Positions 9,203 through 16,245 of a stretch of DNA of 34,758 nt are shown here, one piece after another (position 1 is the first letter of the stretch; the number at the start of each line of letters is the position of its first letter). The stretch is from Allobosea sp. ASV33. GTDB taxonomy: Bacteria; Pseudomonadota; Alphaproteobacteria; Rhizobiales; Beijerinckiaceae. The stretch lies in contig NZ_JAELTI010000059.1 of assembly GCF_016428755.1 (NCBI RefSeq), positions 1-34,758 on the forward strand, read 5' to 3'. The position numbers were made by a program, and so were the translations under genes. Below the pieces are notes generated by a model that searched no databases, had not been told where the DNA came from, and saw nothing but the letters and a program-made list of their open reading frames with translations.

Positions 9203-9450
9203 CTATGATGAGGTTGGTTGAAGTTCAGGCGGCTTGCTGATCGCCGATCGTGCCGGCCTGCGCAGGCGCTTCCACGTCCAAGGCAGCAGTTCGTGCAGAC
9301 GCGATATGGGAAGATCGGCGATGCGCGCCAGACGTCGGCCAGCCAAGCCTTCGGGTCGATGTCGTTGGGCGGGCTGTGGCGATGGGGATGAGCATGACGG
9401 CGGCGCGATCAGCGCGCATCCGTCCGAGGGCGGCCGTCTTGAGCAATGAG
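9203..9450 (-). pseudogene. IS66-family tnpC 3' end fragment, inverted and frameshifted
   Basis: On the minus strand the frames together read DRAAVM, then about 12 residues later NDIDPKAWLAD, then LARIADLPISRLHELLPWTW. This is the C-terminal end of an IS66 transposase (TnpC). It is split over frames, with a missing base inside the DPKAWLAD-LARIAD junction. It points away from the tnpA gene that begins at 9475, so it is not the 3' end of that element in its normal place. It is either a second IS66 copy or the product of an inversion. Confidence 0.7.
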
Positions 9451-9474
9451 ATTTTGCGGTGAGAAAACGTCTGT

Positions 9475-9873
9475 ATGGACATCTATACAGACACACCGGT
9501 CAGTCGGCTTGGGATCTTTGAGAGAGGCGGTCGGCGTCGCTTCAGCGATGAAGTGAAGCTCCGGATCGTCGAGGAGAGTTATTCGGGTCGGCGCCCGGGC
9601 TCGGCGACGGCTCGCAAGTACGGGATCACACGCGCACAGTTGAACGACTGGCGTGATGCTGCGCGCGCCGGACGGTTCGGCCCGACTTCGAGCTCAGGAT
9701 TTGTACCGGCGTTCATCGTGCCGGAGGTCACGGCGAAGAGCGCCCCGCTGATGGTAGAGGGCCGGGGTCGGATTGCGATCGTGACGACGAACGAGCGGCG
9801 GGTGATCGTGGATCGCGATGTCGACGTCGAAGCTCCGTTGCAAATCGTGCAAGCGCTGGAGCGGCTTGCCTGA
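9475..9873 (+). CDS. tnpA: IS66-family TnpA-like accessory protein
   Basis: 132 residues. The N-terminal half is a helix-turn-helix domain of the transposase-8 type: RRRFSDEVKLRIVEES, then ARKYGITRAQLNDWR. The C-terminal half is the short IS66 OrfA tail (VDVEAPLQIVQALERL). It is the only gene of the IS66 remnant that reads open from end to end. Its stop TGA overlaps a CTG in the tnpB frame (9870-9873), which resembles the usual coupled tnpA-tnpB arrangement. The ATG at 9475 lies inside an 8-bp inverted repeat (9469-9492). It is unlikely to support transposition by itself because tnpB and tnpC are broken. Confidence 0.75.
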   Translation: MDIYTDTPVSRLGIFERGGRRRFSDEVKLRIVEESYSGRRPGSATARKYGITRAQLNDWRDAARAGRFGPTSSSGFVPAFIVPEVTAKSAPLMVEGRGRIAIVTTNERRVIVDRDVDVEAPLQIVQALERLA

Positions 9874-10166
9874 TCCCGGTTCCGACGGGGGTGCGGGTCT
9901 GGCTGGCGACAGGCTACATAGACATGCACCACGGCTTTCCGGGCTTGTCGCGGCAGGTTCAGGAAGTGCTTCGCCGGGATCCGCTGAGTGACCACCTGTT
10001 CTGCTTCCGGGGGCGCCGAGGCGATCTTTTGAAGGTGATTTGTCATGATGGCCAGGGCGCCTCCGTTCACGAAAAAGCTGGAACGGGGCGCTTTTTATGG
10101 CCGAGTCCAGCGGACGGGGCGGTGACGATCACGCCGGCACAGATGGGTTATACCAACGGCCGCTGA
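9870..10166 (+). pseudogene. tnpB: IS66-family tnpB, truncated
   Basis: The frame opens right at the tnpA stop with a CTG followed by IPVPTGVRVWLATGYIDM, then LSRQVQEVLRRDPLSDHLF, FRGRRGDLLKV and RFLWPSPADGAVTITPAQMGY. These are hallmark TnpB segments. Between HDGQGA and RFLWPS the reading is scrambled. The neighbouring frame there gives FTKKLERG, the family consensus, so two small deletions about 35 bases apart have shifted the frame and restored it. After QMGY the family C-terminus (about 20 residues) is missing and the frame ends at 10166, where IS630-type sequence begins. Non-functional remnant. Confidence 0.78.
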
Positions 10167-10234
10167 GGCTGACCCACGAGGGCTTTTCGACAATCGGTGT
10201 CGCTGATTCAATGAGCGCGGGGAGGGTTCGCGCC

Positions 10235-10976
10235 ATGCCTGCTGCGGTGAAGCTTCGGAGGGACTATTCGGCCTTTGACCTGTGACGTCTTGCGACCTGG
10301 GCGAGGCACGCCAACCAGAGCCGCCGGCTTCTGTCACTGGCGGCGGTTCTCGACGGGATGGATCGGGAGCAGGCCGCGCGGATCGGCGGCATGGACCGCC
10401 AGACGCTGCGCGACTGGGTTCACCGGTTCAACGAAAGCGGACCCGACGGGTGAAGGACATCCGCTCGAAGCGGGCATCCGCCCAGGCTCTCGGTCGATCA
10501 ACTCTCCGCCTTGGCGCGCATCGTCGAGGCGGGCCCCGACCGAGCCGTCGATGGCGTCGTCCGCTGGCGGCGGATCGACCTGAAGGGGGTGATCGAGGAA
10601 CGCTTCGGCGTCGTCTATCACGAGCGGACGATCGGCAAGCTGCTCAGGCAGATCGGCTTCTCCTACATCAGCGCGAGGCCGCGCCATCCTGCTCAGCACG
10701 AGCGCGTGATCGAGATTTACAAAAAAGTTCACGGCGACGCTGAACGCACATCTCGCTCATATCCCGAAGCGCAAGCCGATCGAGATCTGGTTCCAGGACG
10801 AGGCCCGGATCGGCCATAAGAACGGACTGGTCCGGCAATGGGCGAGACGCGGGACGAGGTCACGCCAGCCTGCCGATCAGCGCTGCGAGAGCGCCTACCT
10901 CTTCAGGGCGATCTGTCCGGCTCGCGGCGTCGGGGCAGCTCTCGTCACGCCTTTTGCCGATACATGGGCCATGTAG
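10235..10976 (+). pseudogene. IS630-family transposase remnant
   Basis: Fragments in several frames reassemble an IS630/Tc1-type DDE transposase. MPAAVKLRRDYSAFDL is followed at once by a stop; then come NQSRRLLSLAAVLDGMD, GGMDRQTLRDWVHRFN, AGPDRAVDGVVRWRRIDLK, RPRHPAQHE, and IEIWFQDEARIGHKNGL. The last segment holds the first catalytic aspartate of the DDE triad. At least three frame changes are needed. The protein ends at a TAG at 10974-10976, so the rest of the catalytic domain is missing. It interrupts the IS66 remnant, so it arrived after it. An IS630 TA target cannot be verified because the right end is lost. Confidence 0.75.
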
Positions 10977-11019
10977 CATTTCCCTTTCCACGGTCTGCAC
11001 CTGTCGCGGTGGATCGCGG

Positions 11020-11890
11020 CTGTCAAAGCGGCGAGGACGTGACCGAAACGCTGGAGGACATCCCGCGCCGCTTCAGGTTGATCGAGACGGTGCGCGAGAA
11101 GTTCGGTCGCCGCGATTGCGGCAATGTCAGCCAGCCGCCGCCGCCGTTCCATGCCACGCCACGCGGCTTCATCGGCTTGCAACTGCTGGCGACGATCGTC
11201 TTGGACAAGTTCGGGCAGCACATCCCGATGAACCGTCAGAGCGCGCGCTTCAAGGCCGAGGGGATGGACCTGCCCCTGTCGACGCTGGCCGACCAAGTCG
11301 GCCATGGAACCATCGCCCTGAAGCCAGTCTTCGACTTGATCGAGGCCCATGTGCTCGCGGCCGAGCGCCTTCATGGCGACGACACCACGGTCCCTATCCT
11401 GGCGAAGGGAAAATGTGCGACCGGGCGGATCTGGAGCTATGTGCGCGATGATGGCCCTTCGCCGGCCCCGCGCCGCCTGCGGCGGTGTATTACGCTTCAG
11501 GCGACCGACTCGGCGAGCACCCGCAGAAGCATCTCACCGGATTCACCGGCATCCTTCCGTGCGACTGCTACGGCGGCTTCGAGCCGCTGTTCGACCCGCA
11601 ACGGAAGGAACAGCCGATCACACCGACGTTCTGCTTCGCCCATGCCCGCGCGGCTTCTTCGAACTGGCCGATATTGCGAAGAAGGCCGGCGACGGCGTGA
11701 AGGGCAACCCGATCTCGCCGATCGCGTTGGAGGCCGTCAGGCGCCTCGACGCGCTGTTCGAGATCGAGCGCGCCATCAACGGCAAGGCCGCCACCGAGCG
11801 GCGGACCGTGCGCCAGGAGAAGAGCAAACCGCTTCTCGATGACATGCAGGCCTGGCTGTTGCTGGAGCGCGAAACCCTCTTGCGCTCCGA
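11020..11890 (+). pseudogene. tnpC: IS66-family tnpC transposase, central part only
   Basis: Starts in the middle of the protein with GEDVTETLEDIPRRFRLIE, continues through FGQHIPMNRQSARF, STLADQVG and LHGDDTTVPILAKGK (first catalytic Asp region of the IS66 DDE domain). It changes frame near 11470 into YYASGDRLGEHPQKHL and FTGILPCDCYGGF, changes again near 11650 into ELADIAKKAG and LDALFEIERAINGK, and stops resembling the family at about 11890 after QAWLLLERE. The N-terminal zinc-finger/coiled-coil part and the C-terminal part are missing; a C-terminal end of the same family lies inverted at 9203-9450. Confidence 0.78.
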
Positions 11891-12251
11891 TGCTGCGTTG
11901 TTGCTTAGGCAGATCCTGCCGTCACCCAGTATCGGTCCGAGGGGAATGCAGTTCGATGGCCGGGGTTTGCTGAAGCGCGATCCGCGTGATGCCGCCCCTG
12001 AACTGCGGCGAGGGTACCCGCTCGTGCGAAGCCGTGCGCGTCGGCCACTTGGGAAGCGCGGGAGCAGTCTGGACGAGAAGAGATCGGCCCAGCGAAAAAC
12101 CCGGCAACGCGGCTCCCGCCCCAGTAGCCGCCTGGAACGCCCTCGGGCCATCTTGGGCGTCCCATCGCCAGCCTCCGGCGCCACACCACGTCGGAGAGGC
12201 GGGGCGATTTGCGGCCGCGCTCGAACGGAAGGTGCGGCTAGTCCAAGTATT
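11891..12251. other. Gap of 361 bases with no recognisable gene
   Basis: GC-rich DNA between the truncated IS66 tnpC and the 3' end of the minus-strand RgpF/methyltransferase gene. Open frames exist on both strands, but none gives a protein I recognise and codon use looks random. I could not assign it to an insertion-sequence end. It is likely leftover mobile-element or recombination debris. Confidence 0.4.
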
Positions 12252-14192
12252 TCAGGTTCGCTGGAAAACGACGAGAAGGCAATCGCCGGGCCGTTCCCGA
12301 TAAGAATGCTGTGGGCGGTAGTAAATGCTGGCATTTCCGTTGCCGCGGGCATAATCGAGTTTTGAAAAGGCCCCGTTGTCCAATGGGCTGAAGCCGTGCT
12401 TGGCTGCGGAATCCCGCCACCATGGCAACGGCTCCAGCGTCTGGTGCAGGGGAGTTCCGTCGTCGGTGAATCCGCCGTCGACCTGCGATATCGAGCAGGC
12501 GAAGATGCTCCCTGGATAGGTGTGGTCGCGGAGATTCTGGAACATTCCATCTACCCCCTCAGGCGTCAGATGCTCTAGAACCTCCCAGGCGGAAATCACG
12601 TCGAACTTGTGCGGCTCTTCGCTGCCCCTCTTGAGGCTGAAGGGTTTGGTGATATCGCAGGTGAAAAGGCTCTCCCGTAGCAGTCGCCACTCCGCCCGTT
12701 GCTGGAGCCTGGAAATGTCGCTCCCTTCCAGGCCGATCCCGATATGACCTCGCAATATGGCGTCCCATACGATGCCGCCGGCCGAACATCCCAGGTCTAG
12801 GAAGGAGAGCGTCTGCTTGTCGGTAAAATAATCTTCGCAGGCGCGGATGAAGCGAGGATGGCGCGTATGGTCGACCAGCGTTCCCACCGGGTGCAAGTGG
12901 TCGGGGCTATCATAGGCCACCGGGTGATCCGTGCTGCAGGAAAAGCCCTGCGACTTGCTGAAATCGATCCGATCTTTCAGAGCGATGAGAATATCTCTCT
13001 GGGCCCAATCGATATGGCCGTGGAGTTCCGTCATCGAGACCTGCGCATCCGCGGCCCGTTTCTTCAGGTCAGAAATGCGGTCGATAATCTTCGATATCGA
13101 AGCTTGTTGCTCATGCAGTCGGGTGTGAAACGTATCGTTTGTCGTATGCAGGTCATTCTGCAAGACAGAAGTAGACGAATCAATACGATCAAGAATTTTA
13201 TCCATTAATATAATGATCTGATCCGTGGATTGACTCGTGCTATTAAGCTTTGTTTCGATCATATAAAGTTTGTCGACGATCCGGTATTTAAACGGTCTGT
13301 ATATTGGCATAATTAATTTCTTTATTACTGATATTAGATTAGTGCGAATATTTGTAATTGATCGCACTTTTAATGAATTGTCGCTGATATCATCAAAATT
13401 ATTTGTGGAATAATACAATTGTTCGCGGCTATCTAGATCTTCAACTGCAATTTTGTGCTGAATAAAGTCCGACGGATATGCATTCCGTTTGAGTATATCA
13501 TATGTCTCAACCAAATCCTCTCTGGCAAATCCTCGCTCCGTGAAAACTTTCTTCTTCAGGAAGGGTGAGCCTGCGCTGAGAAGGCTGTTCTGATAGGCGG
13601 ATGCATCGGCCCCGAAGGGGATATTCAGAGCAGCGCGATCGATATATGTTCCAAACGATAACCCCGATTTGAACAGAAGCTTCGTCAGGCCGATTTCATA
13701 GGCAATGCAGATTTCGACCTTACTGGATTGAGCTTGAATGCTTTCGAAGAAATTTCGAAATTCTGGCATAGAAAATGCATTCTTATAAAGATTTATAAAA
13801 TAACTTTGAATATGAACATGAACCCCATTGTTAGCAGTAACTCCCCAAAAATCGAATCCAGAACTATCCATTTTTTCAAACATTATTGATAGATCACACA
13901 CAGGCCCATAATTACTATCATTTGCAAGGATTAGAGCCTCGTATGACTCGATATTAGACCAGCCAATGTTGTAAATCAGCTTCTGCCAGGAGCCAAAATC
14001 GTACTTATCGTGCCTGGCGGCATATCTGCGCTTAACAAAAGGATCCAGTTTTTGCAGCTCCGCTTCGCTTATGTCACTCGCTGAATAATAATAAACATCG
14101 GAGTGCTTTGAAAGTTCCTTAATATAAAATAGTACATAATCGTCAATAACGAGCGCCTCACTGTACCCGGCAAACAAGCAAAGGCGTTTCAT
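12252..14192 (-). CDS. RgpF-type rhamnan synthesis domain / coiled-coil / SAM methyltransferase fusion
   Basis: 646 residues in three parts. Residues 1 to about 240 form a rhamnan synthesis F (RgpF) domain: KRLCLFAGYSE, KYDFGSWQKLIYNIGW, ALILANDSNYGP and DFWGVTANN are typical. Residues about 300-400 are polar, rich in Ile/Leu/Asp/Gln and heptad-like, so probably coiled coil. Residues about 440-640 are a class I SAM-dependent methyltransferase: FLDLGCSAGG (motif I, about 464-473) and AWEVLEHL (motif IV region). The start ATG at 14192 follows AGGA with 7 bases spacing. The RgpF half is strikingly AT-rich while the methyltransferase half is closer to the genome average, suggesting the fusion was assembled from two sources. 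It stands alone on the minus strand. A role in extending and methyl-capping a rhamnose- or heptose-containing chain is inference. Confidence 0.85.
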   Translation of the reverse strand: MKRLCLFAGYSEALVIDDYVLFYIKELSKHSDVYYYSASDISEAELQKLDPFVKRRYAARHDKYDFGSWQKLIYNIGWSNIESYEALILANDSNYGPVCDLSIMFEKMDSSGFDFWGVTANNGVHVHIQSYFINLYKNAFSMPEFRNFFESIQAQSSKVEICIAYEIGLTKLLFKSGLSFGTYIDRAALNIPFGADASAYQNSLLSAGSPFLKKKVFTERGFAREDLVETYDILKRNAYPSDFIQHKIAVEDLDSREQLYYSTNNFDDISDNSLKVRSITNIRTNLISVIKKLIMPIYRPFKYRIVDKLYMIETKLNSTSQSTDQIIILMDKILDRIDSSTSVLQNDLHTTNDTFHTRLHEQQASISKIIDRISDLKKRAADAQVSMTELHGHIDWAQRDILIALKDRIDFSKSQGFSCSTDHPVAYDSPDHLHPVGTLVDHTRHPRFIRACEDYFTDKQTLSFLDLGCSAGGIVWDAILRGHIGIGLEGSDISRLQQRAEWRLLRESLFTCDITKPFSLKRGSEEPHKFDVISAWEVLEHLTPEGVDGMFQNLRDHTYPGSIFACSISQVDGGFTDDGTPLHQTLEPLPWWRDSAAKHGFSPLDNGAFSKLDYARGNGNASIYYRPQHSYRERPGDCLLVVFQRT

Positions 14193-14694
14193 TTGATCGT
14201 CCTATTTATATTTTCGGCCGGCTAGGGAGGCGAGTTAGGTCGGCTTATAGATATGGATTCCGTCTCAATCGTGTCCCTAGTTGATTATTCGATTAGGGCT
14301 GCATCGGCCAGCATTCCGCTGTAAAAATATCGCGGCAGGCTTTCATCGAGCCCCCTGCGAGCAAGCGCATTGGCCAGTCTTTGATTGCTGGCGCGGTCGC
14401 TGGGACGCTGCCCCAAAATGGCTGCATGCGTTGCCTAACGGCATCGATTGGGCGCGGAGGCGCAGAGGCGTTCAAATTTGCCTGTTGGTCGACAATAGGT
14501 GGAAAAGCCTTCCGCGGTTCGGCGCGCCATGAGGTGGCGGAAAAACGTCACCCCGGTTCCGAATTCATGTGATATGAGCACGCGCAGGCAGTTATGGCTG
14601 CTTTCGCACGCAATCTTATCGCGGCATTCGATCAGAGCACGGCTTTGCCTCATGGTAGGCGCCGCAGTTGGAAGGTGAGGAAAAGAGAACTGCA
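14193..14694. other. Divergent intergenic region of 502 bases, no gene seen
   Basis: Lies between the starts of the minus-strand RgpF/methyltransferase gene and the plus-strand gmhA operon, so both promoters should be here. The left 30 bases are AT-rich with TATAAATA just upstream of AGGA for the minus-strand gene, a possible -10/leader. For gmhA I see no clear -35/-10 pair. Short open frames on both strands give no recognisable protein. Confidence 0.4.
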
Positions 14695-15264
14695 ATGCAG
14701 GATTTCGTCAAAAAGTACTTCACGCTACTCCAGGGAGCGATCGGAGATGTCGAGACCCAGGCGGTGGCTGCGGGCGTCGAGGAGATCAGGTCGGCGTGGT
14801 TGCGCGGCGCACAGATCATCACGCTCGGTAACGGCGGCAGCGCGATGACGGCGCTGCACTACATCACCGATTGGTCGAAGGCCGTCTACCTGAAACACGG
14901 TAAGCCGTTCCGGGGGCGCTCTCTGACCGACAACATGGGATTGATCACCGCCTACGCGAACGACATATCCTATGCCGATGTTTTCAGCGAGCAGTTGAAG
15001 AACATCATGCAGCCGGGGGATCTCGTCGTCGCCGTCTCCGGCAGCGGAAACTCGGAGAACGTCATCCGCGCGGTGGATTACGCCAACGGCCATGGCGGCC
15101 GCACTCTCGGCCTTAGCGGTTTCTCCGGCGGAAGGCTCAAGGAAAGGGCTCAGAGCTCGATCTGGGTCAACGTGCATGACATGCAGATCGTGGAAGACAT
15201 CCACGCCATCTTTGGTCACATCGTCATGCGGGCCCTCTGCGACGCCTCATCTTCCGAGCTGTGA
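14695..15264 (+). CDS. gmhA: Sedoheptulose-7-phosphate isomerase (SIS domain)
   Basis: 189 residues, usual GmhA length. It converts sedoheptulose 7-phosphate to D-glycero-D-manno-heptose 7-phosphate, the entry step of heptose synthesis. Seen: TLGNGGSAMTALHYITDW (phosphate-binding GNGGS loop and metal-site histidine about residue 55), VAVSGSGNSENVI (second SIS phosphate loop), and QIVEDIHAIFGH with C-terminal active-site histidines. The position equivalent to E. coli catalytic Glu65 reads Asp (about residue 59), as far as hand alignment shows. I chose the ATG at 14695 rather than a TTG at 14668; a purine-rich GAGGAAAAGAGA precedes it. It is the first gene of a four-gene operon, 9 bases before the epimerase gene, and its partners make the GmhA assignment firm. 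Confidence 0.88.
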   Translation: MQDFVKKYFTLLQGAIGDVETQAVAAGVEEIRSAWLRGAQIITLGNGGSAMTALHYITDWSKAVYLKHGKPFRGRSLTDNMGLITAYANDISYADVFSEQLKNIMQPGDLVVAVSGSGNSENVIRAVDYANGHGGRTLGLSGFSGGRLKERAQSSIWVNVHDMQIVEDIHAIFGHIVMRALCDASSSEL

Positions 15265-15273
15265 AGCCCCCTC

Positions 15274-16245
15274 ATGTCATCTTTGCATGTCATCACCGGC
15301 GGCGCCGGCTTTGTGGCAACCAACTTGGCTCGTGCGTTGTTGGAGCGGGGCTCGCGTCTCGTTCTCATCGACAACCTGTCGCGCGGCAAGCGTAGCTATG
15401 TCGATGCGCTCGGCCATAGCAATCGCATCTCTTTCATCGAGGCGGATGTCTCGCACGAGGGCGAGCTCGAGGCCGCGCTGAGTTCGGTTTCGGCTGAGCC
15501 GGACGCCGAGATTTGGCATCTGTGCGCCAACTCCGATATCCCAGCCGGCGTCAACGATCCGACGGTGGATCTGCGCGACACCTTCATGGTCACTTTCGCG
15601 CTGCTCCAGTTGATGCGGCGAAACGGCTGGAAGCGATTGCATTTCTCGTCGACCTCCGCCGTCTATGGCGATCACGGCTCTGCCCCGCTGACGGAGGAGA
15701 CGTTCGTCGAACCGATTTCTAATTACGGTGCGATGAAACTCGCGTCTGAGGCGGCGATCAGGGCTTGGTGCGAATCTTCGGGCGGGCGGGCGAGCGTCTT
15801 TCGTTTTCCGAATGTCGTTGGTGTGCCTGCCACGCACGGCGTCCTGATCGACTTCGTCCGCAAGTTGCAGGCTGATTCCAGCGTTCTGCCGGTGCTGGGC
15901 GACGGAACCCAGCGCAAAGCCTATCTGCATGTCTCCGATCTGGTCGAGGCCATGCTCTTCATCAGGCAGCGCGACCTGGCGGGATATCAACTGTTCAACA
16001 TCGGCCCGCGCGACGAAGGTATCACGGTACGCGAGATTGCGGAGCTCGTGTGCCAGCGGGTGGCTCCGGAGGCCCGGTTGTCCTTCGGCGCGGAGGGGCG
16101 GGGCTGGGTCGGCGATGTGCCGCGCTTCCGCTATGATGTCTCCAAGCTCGCCAAGCTTGGCTGGTCGAGCGCGCAATCCTCGCTTGAAACGATCCGCATG
16201 GCGATCGATCAGATCGCGATGCAGGAAGGTGTGGGCGCGCCGTGA
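15274..16245 (+). CDS. NAD-dependent epimerase/dehydratase (extended SDR), nucleotide-sugar type
   Basis: 323 residues. N-terminal HVITGGAGFVATNLA is an NAD-binding loop in which the third glycine of GxxGxxG is replaced by alanine. HFSSTSAVYGDHG holds the catalytic Ser/Thr and NYGAMKLASE the Tyr-x-x-x-Lys pair (about residues 151-155). FRFPNVVG and KAYLHVSDLVEA are typical of UDP-glucose-4-epimerase-like enzymes. It lies between gmhA and the heptose nucleotidyltransferase fusion and overlaps the latter by one base. Context therefore suggests action on a GDP-heptose (epimerisation or 4,6-dehydration), or on another sugar nucleotide used for the same glycan. The substrate cannot be read from the sequence, and it is not a clear HldD (ADP-heptose epimerase). 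Confidence 0.82.
   Translation: MSSLHVITGGAGFVATNLARALLERGSRLVLIDNLSRGKRSYVDALGHSNRISFIEADVSHEGELEAALSSVSAEPDAEIWHLCANSDIPAGVNDPTVDLRDTFMVTFALLQLMRRNGWKRLHFSSTSAVYGDHGSAPLTEETFVEPISNYGAMKLASEAAIRAWCESSGGRASVFRFPNVVGVPATHGVLIDFVRKLQADSSVLPVLGDGTQRKAYLHVSDLVEAMLFIRQRDLAGYQLFNIGPRDEGITVREIAELVCQRVAPEARLSFGAEGRGWVGDVPRFRYDVSKLAKLGWSSAQSSLETIRMAIDQIAMQEGVGAP

Larger units (their letters stand above)
9200..11890 (+). mobile_element. Decayed IS66-family element interrupted by a decayed IS630-family element
   Basis: The order is tnpA (9475-9873), tnpB (9870-10166, 3' end lost), an IS630-type transposase remnant (10235-10976), then the middle of tnpC (about 11020-11890). IS630 thus sits between tnpB and tnpC, with the tnpB tail and the tnpC N-terminus missing. 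Many frameshifts and stops make the whole block non-functional. No clear IS66 terminal inverted repeats were found. The block separates the two AT-rich glycan genes of the island. Confidence 0.8.
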
